Positions 7,127-16,359 of a stretch of DNA of 64,000 bases are shown here, in pieces (the stretch's first letter is position 1; each line of letters begins with the position of its first letter). Made by a program: the position numbers and the translations under genes. A model generated the notes under the pieces. The model was not told where the DNA came from. It saw only the letters and a program-made list of their open reading frames with translations, and did not search any database. Source of the DNA: CAYHGX01 sp964356355 (GTDB taxonomy: Bacteria; Patescibacteriota; Gracilibacteria; UBA1369; LOWO2-01-FULL-3); NCBI GenBank assembly GCA_964356355.1, contig CAYHGX010000006.1, forward strand, positions 4,653 to 68,652, written 5' to 3'.

Positions 7127-8221
7127 TTAATTCAGGAAGGCAAACCTCTTATCTACCCACTTAGTTTTGCTGTAGACCTTTTTTCCATCGAAAAAGATCT
7201 CCGCATCGGCCCAAGCCCAGTTGAAAATCAGGTCCCAGTGTACGCTCGAATCGTTGCCATTTGGACATTCCTCGTAGCATTTACCCAAGGCCATGTGCAG
7301 GCTCTTGCCCATTTTTTCGTCAAACAAAATTTGCCGCGTACCCTCCTTAATATTTTTATTCAACCCAAAGGCAAACTCACCATAATACCTCGAACCCTTA
7401 TCCGTATCCAAAATCTCAGTCAGCGCCTTTTGGTTGTCGCTCTCTTCTTTAACCACTTTGCCATCCTTCAAAGTGAGCTTCACCCAATTGAAATCATGCG
7501 ACTGATAATGCGTCGGCACGTTGTATAGAATCACTCCATTTACACCATCTCTTACCGGTGATGTGAAAATCTCGCCATCCGGCATGTTGCATTTGCCACA
7601 ACAGGTCTTCCATTTCTGACCGGCGATGTTCACTTTTAAGTCGGTTTCCTTGCCAGTCACGTGCACCATTTTTACTTTTTTCATTAGTTCAATAAACTTC
7701 TTCTGAATCGTTTCCTCTTTTTTCCAATCAAGAATACAGCTGTCCATCACAAACTCCTCCCACTCATCCAGGCTCTTTTTCGCCAAAGTGGCAGAGGCCA
7801 AATTTGGGTAGTAGAATAGACACCAACGCTTTTTATGAAGAATATCAGACAACGGCTTTCGCGCCTTTTGCACGGTATAAATTTTCTTGATATCCACGCT
7901 CGTAAGTTCATAAGGATTTTCATCAGCCACCACCTGAATCATCGCATCATAGCTATCAGCCACTTTTTTATCGAGATCGGACAAGTGCTTCATCTGCGCA
8001 TCATTCGCATGATCAAAGAACACTTTGGAAAGTTCATCATGAGAAAACCTCACATCCACCGCGATCGCCCCAGCTTTTAGAGCCTCGCGATATAGCTCTT
8101 TAATCAAAGGAAAACTGTCAAACCCATACCCGCGGAGCAAAATCTTCTCGCCCTTTTTCACTGCGATAGAGTAGTTCACCATTATGCCAGCCAGTTTTTT
8201 GAGTTTATTTTTATCTATCAT
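7127..8221 (-). CDS. M29 family (thermophilic-type) metallo-aminopeptidase
   Basis: A 364-residue cytoplasmic aminopeptidase of family M29 (aminopeptidase T/PepS/AmpS), which removes N-terminal residues using a two-metal centre. Likely metal ligands appear in the usual order: Glu in PDGEIFTSP, Glu in YYGEFAFGLN, His in LHMALGKCYEE, then His and Asp in SSVHWDLIFN. Length is slightly below the usual 400-415. It is transcribed away from trpR, with about 117 bp between the two starts. In a reduced genome it probably helps recycle peptides. Confidence 0.9.
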   Translation of the reverse strand: MIDKNKLKKLAGIMVNYSIAVKKGEKILLRGYGFDSFPLIKELYREALKAGAIAVDVRFSHDELSKVFFDHANDAQMKHLSDLDKKVADSYDAMIQVVADENPYELTSVDIKKIYTVQKARKPLSDILHKKRWCLFYYPNLASATLAKKSLDEWEEFVMDSCILDWKKEETIQKKFIELMKKVKMVHVTGKETDLKVNIAGQKWKTCCGKCNMPDGEIFTSPVRDGVNGVILYNVPTHYQSHDFNWVKLTLKDGKVVKEESDNQKALTEILDTDKGSRYYGEFAFGLNKNIKEGTRQILFDEKMGKSLHMALGKCYEECPNGNDSSVHWDLIFNWAWADAEIFFDGKKVYSKTKWVDKRFAFLN

Positions 8222-8284
8222 GAAGAGGGGAGTTATTTTTGATGTTTATAGGTTACCGCGTACAGGGGATTTTTTCAACTTTGC

Positions 8285-8325
8285 TTGACTTTTAAACTCG
8301 CAGCAAGTAATGTATCGGTACATTA
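8285..8325 (+). promoter_or_regulatory. trpR promoter with overlapping palindromic operator
   Basis: TTGACT (8285-8290), a 17-nt spacer and TAATGT (8308-8313) form a good sigma-70 promoter. The -10 box is the left arm of a palindrome TAATGTATCGGTACATTA (8308-8325; 7-bp arms, 4-nt centre). A repressor bound there would block polymerase, as Trp repressor does at its own promoter in enterobacteria. That TrpR binds here is inferred from location. The start codon follows 13 nt after the palindrome. Confidence 0.7.
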
Positions 8326-8338
8326 GAACAAAGCAGTA

Positions 8339-8635
8339 ATGCCAAGCAAAGAAATTAAACAACTAGCCAAGGTACTTCTCAGTATTAAAGAGCCTAAGCA
8401 GCTCGAGAATTTCCTTGAAAATATTCTCACTCCGAGCGAGCATGAGGAAATTATTCAACGTCTCCAAATTCTCAGCCTTCTAAACGCCGGCGAAACTCAG
8501 CGAGATGTGGCTCAAAAACTTCATGTTAGTATTGGCACAGTGAGCCGCGGCTCTCGCATTTTGCAGTATGGGAAACCCGGTCTTGATGCCGTTATTCAGT
8601 GGTGGCGCTCTTCATCCAGGCAGGTGAGGACGTAG
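8339..8635 (+). CDS. trpR: Trp repressor family DNA-binding protein
   Basis: A 98-residue all-helical protein of the TrpR/YerC family. The signature LTPSEHEEIIQRLQILSLL is followed by the helix-turn-helix QRDVAQKLHVSIGTVSRGSR, where E. coli TrpR has QRELKNELGAGIATITRGS. TrpR binds L-tryptophan as corepressor and shuts down trp transcription. The position directly ahead of trpE supports a true TrpR over the YerC branch. Two adjacent tryptophans (QWWR) lie near the C-terminus, about 70 nt before a terminator hairpin. A palindrome overlaps its own promoter, so autoregulation is likely. Confidence 0.88.
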   Translation: MPSKEIKQLAKVLLSIKEPKQLENFLENILTPSEHEEIIQRLQILSLLNAGETQRDVAQKLHVSIGTVSRGSRILQYGKPGLDAVIQWWRSSSRQVRT

Positions 8636-8670
8636 TTTTTATCAGGCGCGAAGTGCCAACAAAATTTCAT

Positions 8671-8700
8671 CCTCTCTGCCAAGTGCGAGAGGACTTTTTA
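8671..8700 (+). terminator. intrinsic terminator between trpR and trpE
   Basis: A CCTCTC/GAGAGG stem (8671-8676 with 8687-8692), a 10-nt loop and a T-rich tail ACTTTTTA. It lies 36 nt after trpR and 12 nt before trpE, so transcripts from the trpR promoter must pass it to reach the trp operon. Attenuation is possible. No separate trpE promoter is obvious in the 76 nt available. Confidence 0.7.
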
Positions 8701-8711
8701 TTTATATTATT

Positions 8712-10277
8712 ATGATCACCTACAACAAAATTAGTCACGGCCTCACCGAGGGCAGGAAGGAAATCAACTATGAACCGGCCCACGAGGTGTTTCAGCAAAT
8801 CTATCAGAAACATCGGTATAAATTCTTATTTGAATCTAAGGATGTATCTCCAATTTATGGTCGATTGAGCCTAATTGGAGTGGATCCGGTGCTGAAAATC
8901 TCTGGCAAGGATGATAGTTTTTCGATAGAAAAATTGAATTCAAGGGGTAGTTTTTATTTTCAATCTCTAACCAACTCCGACTTTGAAATTTGCGATTCTC
9001 TCAACTTCAAACCCCAGAATATTTCCGGCAAAGTTCTTCGTGAGCAGGGTACGTTTGAGGAAACAGAGAGGTCCAAGCGCAAAAATATTTCGCAGATTCC
9101 ACGCCTGTTTTTGGAGAAGTTTAAACAGGGAAAACGCTGTCTGCTCGGCCTGTATGGCCCCTTTAGTTATGATTTTGTTCGTCTGTTTGAAGATCTCGAA
9201 AATCATCTGCCTTCCAGCGAAGTTAACGATTTTGACTTGTTTCTCTATGACACTTTTATCTTTTTCGATCACTTGAAAGAACGCGCGGAGATCATCAGTT
9301 TCGGCGAAAGCAAAGCTCAAATTGCGGAGTCGATGACCACTTTAGAGGAGCAATTAGGGCCAAAGAAAGTTTTAATGAATTTAAAAACCACAAATCCCAA
9401 AACCGAATACTCAATTACCAATGCCCAGTTTTCTCTCTCTCAGCCGCAGTACGAAAAACTCGTAGAAAAGGCCCAGCAATATACTAAAGAGGGGGAGCTC
9501 TTTGAGGTGGTTTTTTCCAATACTTTAAAGGCGCACTTTAAGGGTGATGCTTTTGGTCTTTACCTGAAATACCGGGAGGTTAATCCGTCGCCATATCTCT
9601 TTTACTTTGATCTAGGTGCTGATCAACTCGTGGGCGCTTCACCGGAGATGATGGTGAGAGTGGAAAACAACATTGCGCACATTCGACCAATTTCCGGCAC
9701 GGCTCGCCGTGGTGGTGATCCAATTGAAGACCATGAAAACATGGTGGCGCTTCTTGCCGACAAAAAGGAACGCGCGGAATTGGATATGCTTATCGACCTT
9801 GGCCGTAACGACTTAAGCCGCATCTGCAAGCCCGGACTTGCGATTTCCGATTATCGTTTTGTTGAGAAATATTCTCGTGTAATGCATACCGTTGCTCATA
9901 TTTCCGGTGAGCTCAAAGATGGATTCACGGCTTTTGATGCGCTTATTGCTTGCTTGAATGCTGGCACACTTACTGGCGCACCAAAAGTGGCAGCCATGAA
10001 TGCCATTGAACGTCATGAAAAAGAACGCCGCGAGTATTACGGTGGGACCATTGGGTATCTTACTTTCTCTGGCGAAATGGACTCTGCGATCATTATTCGT
10101 ACTGCACATATTAGTGGAGATAGGCTGCGTTTTCAGGTAGGCGCGACACTTTTATACAAATCCATTCCGGCCCATGAATATCAGGAAACTTTGAATAAGG
10201 CTGAGGCATTTTTAGCTACCTTTGCCAATCGCGAGCGAAGCGCAGTGCTATCAACTAACCCCCAAGCACTATCATGA
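8712..10277 (+). CDS. trpE: anthranilate synthase component I
   Basis: A 521-residue TrpE, converting chorismate to anthranilate with ammonia delivered by TrpG. The N-terminal domain has FLFES (residues 38-42), matching the LLES tryptophan-binding motif, so feedback inhibition is likely kept. The chorismate-binding domain (about 245-505) shows ISGTARRGGD, GRNDLSRI and AGTLTGAPKVAAM. Its TGA overlaps the ATG of the trpGDCF fusion, coupling the two subunits. The extreme C-terminus (RERSAVLSTNPQAL) is encoded by a fragment of the dispersed hairpin repeat (near 10232-10247). Confidence 0.97.
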   Translation: MITYNKISHGLTEGRKEINYEPAHEVFQQIYQKHRYKFLFESKDVSPIYGRLSLIGVDPVLKISGKDDSFSIEKLNSRGSFYFQSLTNSDFEICDSLNFKPQNISGKVLREQGTFEETERSKRKNISQIPRLFLEKFKQGKRCLLGLYGPFSYDFVRLFEDLENHLPSSEVNDFDLFLYDTFIFFDHLKERAEIISFGESKAQIAESMTTLEEQLGPKKVLMNLKTTNPKTEYSITNAQFSLSQPQYEKLVEKAQQYTKEGELFEVVFSNTLKAHFKGDAFGLYLKYREVNPSPYLFYFDLGADQLVGASPEMMVRVENNIAHIRPISGTARRGGDPIEDHENMVALLADKKERAELDMLIDLGRNDLSRICKPGLAISDYRFVEKYSRVMHTVAHISGELKDGFTAFDALIACLNAGTLTGAPKVAAMNAIERHEKERREYYGGTIGYLTFSGEMDSAIIIRTAHISGDRLRFQVGATLLYKSIPAHEYQETLNKAEAFLATFANRERSAVLSTNPQALS

Positions 10278-13200
10278 AAAACATTCTTATCATCGACAAC
10301 TTCGACTCCTTCACCTTCAACCTCGCCGACTTTATCGGTCAGTTAGGATACAACGTGCAGGTCTACCGCAACACCATTGATCCGGCAGAAATCCCCCGGC
10401 TCAAACCCGACTGCGTCGTGTTTTCGCCGGGCCCATCCGTCCCAGCCAACGCCGGCAACATGATGAAAATCATTGAGCTGTACCATAAGGACTATCCCAT
10501 GCTCGGCGTTTGCCTGGGTCACGAAGCCTTTGTTGAATTTTTCGGTGGTTCATTGAAATTCGTAACTCCAATTCACGGCGAGTCCTCGCCAATCCACCAC
10601 GACGGCCGCACAATCTTCGCCGACCTCCCCCAAAACTTCGCGGGCGGCCGCTACCACTCGCTCGCCGCAGATAAAGTACCAGACTGTTTCGAAGTTTCTG
10701 CCAAGCACGGAGCAGAGCGCAGTGCTAACGACAAAGTGCACGGAGCGAGTGCCGAAGGTCGAGAGGAGTGCTCAATTTCCCTTCACCATGGCGACATAGT
10801 GATGGCCATCCGCCACAAAACTCTCCCCATTGAAGGCGTGCAATTTCACCCAGAATCGGTGCTCACTATGAAAAATCAGGCTGGCATGAAGCTTTTGCAA
10901 AACTTTTTCGATACACACTTGAATCGCCCCGCCACAGAAAGCACCTCAAAAATCATTCCCCAAAGCTCCCCCAAAAGCCTACGAAAAAACTCATCGATAA
11001 TTGCTGGGGAAATGCCAGGTTTCGGCAGTAGAGAGGTGAAATCTCAATGTCAGGAAGTTGTCCCCGGGGACAACTTTTTCCAGGAAAAGTTCCCAACAGA
11101 AAAACTGTCCCTCACTCAGTTCCTACAAAAATCCATCACGAGCGAGCTCTCAGAATCCACGCAACTTTCCTATCTCACCACAAAAACACACTTCACCGCC
11201 CAAGAGCTCGCCGACGCCGTAAATTTCCTCCACTCTCAAATGCCCATTTCCGTAAACCTTCCCGGCGCCATCGACATCTGCGGCACTGGCGGCTCAGGCC
11301 TTCCCCGCATCAATACCTCCACCATTTCCGCCTTCATCCTCGCTTCCCTAGGCGTGAAAATTGCCAAACATGGAAACAAAGCTTCCGCCGGACGATTCGG
11401 CAGCTTCGATCTTCTCGAGTCTCTCGGGATCAATTTTGACCAACAGCCAAAGCAGATTGAATCGCTCTACTCCACACAAAATCTTGCTTTCCTTTACGCG
11501 CGTAATTTTCACCCAGTTCTCTCCAAGTTCGCCGAAGTTCGCAAAAAAATCGGCCAACCAACATTTTTCAACCTCTTGGGCCCACTCCTCAGCCCCGCTA
11601 AAGTTGAACGCCAAATCATCGGCACCACCTTCCGCGACAAAATGGCTCTCCTCGCTGAGACCTGTAAACTCCTCGACAAAAAACATGTGTACGTAGTGTG
11701 TGGAGAAGATGGCCTCGACGAGGTTACCATCACTGGCAAAACTTATGTAACCGAACTCAATAATGGAAAAATCAAAAACTACGAGCTGACCCCAAAAGAT
11801 TTTGGGATTAAACCAGCACTACCCAGCGAAATTTGCACCAAATGCGAGCCAAGTGAGATGCCAATTTCTACTTCGGATCAAAACACCCAAATCGCTCTCT
11901 CAATTTTAAATGGCAGCTGCATAACTCGTCACTTAGACTTAGTCCTAGTCAACTCCGCGCTTGCGCTCAAGCTAACAGGTAAAACCAAAACCCTTAAAGA
12001 TGGATACAAACTTGCCGCTCAAGCTATCACTAGCCACATGGCATTTCATAAATTTAACGAGTACAAAACTCTTAGCTCCACCCAGCCAGGCCCCGCGCCA
12101 ATTCCCAGCGTGCTTTTGAAAATCGTGGAAAACAAAGCGCAAGAACTCTCCGTGCGCAAGAAAAAGTTGTCACTTTCCCAGCTCAAAAAACTTGTAAAAC
12201 CTTCCACTCGCGATTTCCGACAAGCCCTGCTAAAAACCAAATCTAAGCCGGCTCTGATTGCCGAAATTAAAAAGAAATCTCCATCCAAGCACGAAGCGCA
12301 GCGGAGCAATTTTGTCGCCAAAATATCAGTGCCCCACCTTGCCCAACTCTATGAAACGTCCGGCGCCAACGCTATCTCTGTACTCTGTGATCAAAAATTC
12401 TTCGGCGGAGGCCTTAAAGATCTCCAAACTGCCGCCCTCGCAACACAAAAAATTCCCCTCCTCTGCAAAGATTTCATCATCGACGAGTATCAAATTTACG
12501 AAGCGCGCTGCCACGGTGCCGATGCAATTCTACTAATCGCCAGCCTTCTTTCCACCGACCAAATTGCACACTTTTTCGAAATTGCACATTCTCTAAAAAT
12601 GGCTGCCATTTGCGAAGTTCACACCTTCGATGAGCTCCAAAAGGTGCTTTCAACAAAAGCCGAAATTATCGGTATCAACAACCGCGATCTTCATACTTTC
12701 AACATCGACCTTCAAAACACCAACCAGCTCGTTGATCACATTCCAAAAGACAAAATCATCATCTCCGAAAGTGGTATCTCTGCGCGCGCAGACGTTGAAA
12801 AATTATCTCTTCTAGTGAATGCAATTTTGGTTGGAACCAGCATCGTGGAAAGCGAAGATCCTCGTGCGAAAATTAAAGAACTTATCGCCGCGCCCCATAG
12901 CGAAGTCTCAGCCCAAAAACTCATCAAACTCTGTGGTATTCGCAAACTAAAAGACGCCATATCCTGCGGAAAACTCGGAGTGGATTTCATCGGCCTCAAT
13001 TTTGTACCAACCAGTAAAAGGAAAATAGATTTCGCCGAAGCAGAAAAAATCTGCCAGCAACCTTCCATCAAATGCAAATCAAAGTCTAGTGGCACCAAGA
13101 TAGTTGGAATTTTCAAGGACCAACCACTCGTAGAGGTAAACAAAATAGCCAAAAAGTTGAATCTCGATTTTATCCAGCTTTCAGGCCAGGAATTACTTGC

Positions 13201-13564
13201 TTACGTGTCACAGTGTGCCAAGCCAGTGATTAAAACCATCTCCCTGAATTCAGAAAAAGATTTCCAAACAGCTGCCAAATTTGCTGAAAAATCTGCCTAC
13301 ATACTTTTTGATGGTCCCTCCCCGGGGAGCGGCAAAACTTTTGATGAAAAACTATTTCAATCAACTAATTCCAAAACTGTTTCAGCACTCGAAAAACTTT
13401 GTGGCAAATTTTTCATCGCTGGCGGCCTTAACTCAAAAAATCTATGCAACCAACTCAAAACTACCCACGCACTTGGTGCCGATCTTGCCAGCGGTATCGA
13501 AACCAATGGCGAAGTGGACCAAAAGAAAATTCAAGAAATTATTAAACTTTTAAAATCATGTTAG
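10274..13564 (+). CDS. trpGDCF: four-domain tryptophan synthesis fusion: glutamine amidotransferase, anthranilate phosphoribosyltransferase, IGP synthase, PRA isomerase
   Basis: One 1096-residue frame carries four enzymes. TrpG (about 1-216): triad Cys80 (GVCLGHE), His192 and Glu194 (QFHPESV). TrpD (about 280-600): ICGTGGSG at 335-342, GNKASAGRFGSFD. TrpC (about 615-875): IAEIKKKSPSK, GINNRDL, SESGI. TrpF (about 883-1096): KLCGIR, FDGPSPGSGKTFD, AGGL. These supply ammonia for anthranilate and then carry it to indole-3-glycerol phosphate. GD and CF pairs are known separately; all four joined is unusual. Residues about 144-166 of TrpG are extra and come from a dispersed hairpin repeat. The G-D linker (about 217-279) is low in complexity and includes a CCCCGGGG palindrome. 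The stop overlaps the next ATG by 7 nt. Confidence 0.95.
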   Translation: MKNILIIDNFDSFTFNLADFIGQLGYNVQVYRNTIDPAEIPRLKPDCVVFSPGPSVPANAGNMMKIIELYHKDYPMLGVCLGHEAFVEFFGGSLKFVTPIHGESSPIHHDGRTIFADLPQNFAGGRYHSLAADKVPDCFEVSAKHGAERSANDKVHGASAEGREECSISLHHGDIVMAIRHKTLPIEGVQFHPESVLTMKNQAGMKLLQNFFDTHLNRPATESTSKIIPQSSPKSLRKNSSIIAGEMPGFGSREVKSQCQEVVPGDNFFQEKFPTEKLSLTQFLQKSITSELSESTQLSYLTTKTHFTAQELADAVNFLHSQMPISVNLPGAIDICGTGGSGLPRINTSTISAFILASLGVKIAKHGNKASAGRFGSFDLLESLGINFDQQPKQIESLYSTQNLAFLYARNFHPVLSKFAEVRKKIGQPTFFNLLGPLLSPAKVERQIIGTTFRDKMALLAETCKLLDKKHVYVVCGEDGLDEVTITGKTYVTELNNGKIKNYELTPKDFGIKPALPSEICTKCEPSEMPISTSDQNTQIALSILNGSCITRHLDLVLVNSALALKLTGKTKTLKDGYKLAAQAITSHMAFHKFNEYKTLSSTQPGPAPIPSVLLKIVENKAQELSVRKKKLSLSQLKKLVKPSTRDFRQALLKTKSKPALIAEIKKKSPSKHEAQRSNFVAKISVPHLAQLYETSGANAISVLCDQKFFGGGLKDLQTAALATQKIPLLCKDFIIDEYQIYEARCHGADAILLIASLLSTDQIAHFFEIAHSLKMAAICEVHTFDELQKVLSTKAEIIGINNRDLHTFNIDLQNTNQLVDHIPKDKIIISESGISARADVEKLSLLVNAILVGTSIVESEDPRAKIKELIAAPHSEVSAQKLIKLCGIRKLKDAISCGKLGVDFIGLNFVPTSKRKIDFAEAEKICQQPSIKCKSKSSGTKIVGIFKDQPLVEVNKIAKKLNLDFIQLSGQELLAYVSQCAKPVIKTISLNSEKDFQTAAKFAEKSAYILFDGPSPGSGKTFDEKLFQSTNSKTVSALEKLCGKFFIAGGLNSKNLCNQLKTTHALGADLASGIETNGEVDQKKIQEIIKLLKSC
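10704..10772 (+). repeat. dispersed hairpin repeat R1, in frame inside trpG
   Basis: Two linked hairpins: AGCAC..GTGCT, then GTGCACGGAGCGAGTGCC and a GAGAGGAGTGCT tail. Clear relatives are R2 (49338-49415), R3 (58948-59006) and the partial R4 (19352-19410). Here it is translated without a stop and adds about 23 residues to a surface loop of the amidotransferase domain. Confidence 0.7.
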
Positions 13565-14361
13565 CTTTACAGTCAAAACCATACAAGCTCGCCAGTCGCG
13601 AACAAAAGCCAGAAAATACCCTGGTGCGCATCCGTGAAGAGGTAGTTTTCGGAGGCGATGAATCAGTAATTATCGCGGGGCCCTGCGCCATCGAATCTTA
13701 TGATCAGTTTTTCACAATCGCACAAAGTGTAGTGCAAAACGGCGCCGATATGCTCCGCGGTGGAGCCTTCAAGCCCCGCACTTCGCCATATTCCTTTCAA
13801 GGGCTAAAAGAGGAAGGGTTGAAAATTATGCATCGCGTGGGAAGGGAGCTCGATATTCCGGTAGTGAGCGAAGTGCTTTCGGTGGGGGATTTGCCACTGT
13901 TTCAAAAGTACGTAGACATGCTCCAGATCGGCTCTCGCAATATGCAAAACTACGATCTCATTGAGCAGGCTGCAATTACAGGAATGCCGATTTTGCTTAA
14001 ACGGGGGATGTCGGCAACCATGGAGGAATTTCTGCTTGCTGCTGAATACATTCTTAATCGCGGAAATCCCAACGTAGTGCTTTGCGAAAGAGGAATCAGA
14101 ACCTTCGAAACCTCCTCACGCAATATTTTAGATCTCAATACTTTGGCTTTGATCAAAGAAGTTTCTCATTTGCCAATTATTGCAGACCCGAGTCATGCCG
14201 CCGGCCGCGCACAGCTCGTGCCAATCTTGGCCAAGGCTGCTTTGGCCGGCGGGGCCGATGGCCTCATCATCGAAGTGCACAATAACCCCGAGAAAGCCCT
14301 ATCCGACGGCACTCAGTCTTTGACCCTCGAAACTTTCAACCAACTAATGTCACACTTATGA
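13558..14361 (+). CDS. aroF: 3-deoxy-7-phosphoheptulonate (DAHP) synthase, type I-beta
   Basis: A 267-residue DAHP synthase that joins phosphoenolpyruvate and erythrose 4-phosphate in the first step of the shikimate pathway. Motifs: AGPCAIES, GGAFKPRTSPYSFQGL, KRGMSATMEEF, ERGIRTFE and IADPSHAAGR. The short length with no chorismate mutase or ACT domain matches the I-beta/KDO8P-like class, which usually lacks built-in feedback control. Placement inside the trp operon ties precursor supply to tryptophan demand. The start overlaps the trpGDCF stop and its own stop overlaps trpB (ATGA). Confidence 0.93.
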   Translation: MLALQSKPYKLASREQKPENTLVRIREEVVFGGDESVIIAGPCAIESYDQFFTIAQSVVQNGADMLRGGAFKPRTSPYSFQGLKEEGLKIMHRVGRELDIPVVSEVLSVGDLPLFQKYVDMLQIGSRNMQNYDLIEQAAITGMPILLKRGMSATMEEFLLAAEYILNRGNPNVVLCERGIRTFETSSRNILDLNTLALIKEVSHLPIIADPSHAAGRAQLVPILAKAALAGGADGLIIEVHNNPEKALSDGTQSLTLETFNQLMSHL

Positions 14362-15635
14362 AATCCCTAAAAAAATATATGTTCAACCGCTCCGGCCACT
14401 TCGGCGAGTTCGGCGGAAGATACATGCCAGAGCTCCTCATTCCAATCATGGAAGAGCTGGAAACTGCCTTTTATCAAAAGAAAAAGGACCCAAAGTTTCG
14501 CAAGGAACTGGCCGAGTTATACAAGAACTATTCCGGCCGTCCAACTCCCTTATACCACTGTGAAAAGCTCAGCGAAAAGCTTGGCGGAGCCCAAATTTAT
14601 CTCAAAAACGAAGGGTTAAACCATACCGGCGCGCACAAAATTAACCACTGTCTGGGCCAGGCCCTGCTGGCCAAAAGCCTAGGTAAAAAGCGGCTCATCG
14701 CCGAAACCGGAGCCGGCCAGCACGGCCTAGCCACCGCCACCGTTGCCGCCAAATTTGGCCTTGAGTGCACCATCTACATGGGCCTCAAAGACTACAATCG
14801 TCAGCGGCCCAATGTGTTCTTTATGGAACGCCTCGGCGCCAAAGTGGTTCCAGTTACTTCCGGGGGACAGATTTTGAGAGATGCTATTTCCGAAGCTCTC
14901 CGCGACCTCATTGCCAATCCAGAAGACACTCATTTTTTACTTGGAACAGTTTGTGGTCCTCATCCATATCCGGCCATGAATGCCTATTTTCAAAGCATTG
15001 TGGGTAGGGAAGTGAAAAGGCAAATAAAGGTTCAGGCTGGTCGCTTGCCAGATTATCTTGTAGCCAGCGTGGGCGGTGGTAGCAATGCCATGGGCCTCTA
15101 CCATGAGTTTCTCGACGACCCCAGCGTCAAAATACTAGCCGTAGAACCGGGCGGCAAGGGTCTCTTCGATAAAGATAAAAAGGCTCAGCACGCCGCCCGC
15201 ATGGAGCTCGGCAAGCCCGGAGTAGTAGAAGGATTCAAATCCCTCTTCCTACAAAACGATGACGGCCAAATCAAGGAAACGCACTCCATTGCCGCCGGCC
15301 TAGATTACTCCGGCGTGGGCCCCCAAATCGTCTATCTCAAGTCCATCGGCCGCCTCGAAAGTTCCTACGCTCTCGATACCGAAGTGCTCGAAGCCTACGA
15401 GCTCCTCGCCCAAAACGAAGGCATCTTCGCCGCCCTCGAATCCTGCCACGCCGCGGCCGGAGCCATCAAACTTGCCCCCACTCTCCCCAAAGACAAAATT
15501 GTTATTTTCAACTGCTCCGGCCGCGGCGATAAAGATCTCTTCATTGTCACCAAATATTTCGACCAGCAGAAGTTTACAGATTACTTAGAAGATTATCTCC
15601 AAGCGCAAGCCGCTAATCGCGCAAGGCGCCACTAA
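14358..15635 (+). CDS. trpB: tryptophan synthase beta chain
   Basis: A 425-residue PLP enzyme condensing indole and serine into tryptophan. The PLP lysine lies in TGAHKINHCLGQ, and the glycine-rich phosphate loop is GGGSNAMG. The N-terminal FGEFGGRYMPE and the GRPTPLYHCEKL segment are typical of the TrpB1 class that partners TrpA. The C-terminal segment (EDYLQAQAANRARRH) is slightly longer than usual. The ATG overlaps the aroF stop; trpA follows after 12 nt. Confidence 0.97.
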   Translation: MKSLKKYMFNRSGHFGEFGGRYMPELLIPIMEELETAFYQKKKDPKFRKELAELYKNYSGRPTPLYHCEKLSEKLGGAQIYLKNEGLNHTGAHKINHCLGQALLAKSLGKKRLIAETGAGQHGLATATVAAKFGLECTIYMGLKDYNRQRPNVFFMERLGAKVVPVTSGGQILRDAISEALRDLIANPEDTHFLLGTVCGPHPYPAMNAYFQSIVGREVKRQIKVQAGRLPDYLVASVGGGSNAMGLYHEFLDDPSVKILAVEPGGKGLFDKDKKAQHAARMELGKPGVVEGFKSLFLQNDDGQIKETHSIAAGLDYSGVGPQIVYLKSIGRLESSYALDTEVLEAYELLAQNEGIFAALESCHAAAGAIKLAPTLPKDKIVIFNCSGRGDKDLFIVTKYFDQQKFTDYLEDYLQAQAANRARRH

Positions 15636-15647
15636 CTCCAACTCCAT

Positions 15648-16359
15648 ATGAAAAACCACGCACCCACAGCCCCCACCATCATGACCCACATCGTGGCCGG
15701 CTACCCCACGCTCCAAGAATCCGAAGAAATCGCCCTCACCATGGCCAATTCCGGCGCGTCTTTCATCGAAATCCAAATCCCATTTTCCGACCCCGTCGCC
15801 GACGGCCCCACCATCGCCCAAGCCAATCTCCAAGCCCTCAAAAGCGGCACCACGGTAGAGGACTCCTTCCAGCTCATGCAACGCCTCACCTCCCAAACGC
15901 AAATCCCGCTCCTCTTCATGACCTATTTCAACATCCCCTTCGCCTACGGTCTCGAAAAGTTTTGCAAACGCGCCAAAGAAGTTGGCTGCTACGGCCTCAT
16001 CATCCCCGACATTCCTTACGACGAAGAATCTCACGACCACTACCTCGCTCTCTGCAAAAAATATAATCTCCACGCTATCCAAATAGTGTCTCCCCTCACT
16101 CCGCCCCGCCGTCTCAAAAAAATCGCCAAAATCGCCTCAGGTTTTGTGTACTGCGTTTCCCGCCTCGGCACCACCGGTGTGCACCAAAATCTGCCCCTCA
16201 ATCTAGACGATTACCTCGCAAAAGTCCGCAAGCACATCAAAGTCCCGCTTGCCCTCGGTTTCGGCATCTCCACCAGCGAGCAAGTCCGCGCCCTCACCTC
16301 CAAAGTAGACATCACCGTCATCGGCAGCAAAATCCTAAACCTATACAACGAAGCCCCCG
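15648..16359 (+). CDS. trpA: tryptophan synthase alpha chain (3-prime end lost in gap)
   Basis: About 237 residues are visible before a run of N. TrpA cleaves indole-3-glycerol phosphate and channels indole to TrpB. Catalytic Glu lies in IEIQIPFSDP and Asp in the following VADGPT; the phosphate-binding end shows GFGIST and VIGSKI. Normal length is about 260-270, so only 25-30 residues and the stop lie in the gap. It closes the operon trpE-GDCF-aroF-B-A. The convergent proA begins right after the gap. Confidence 0.93.
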
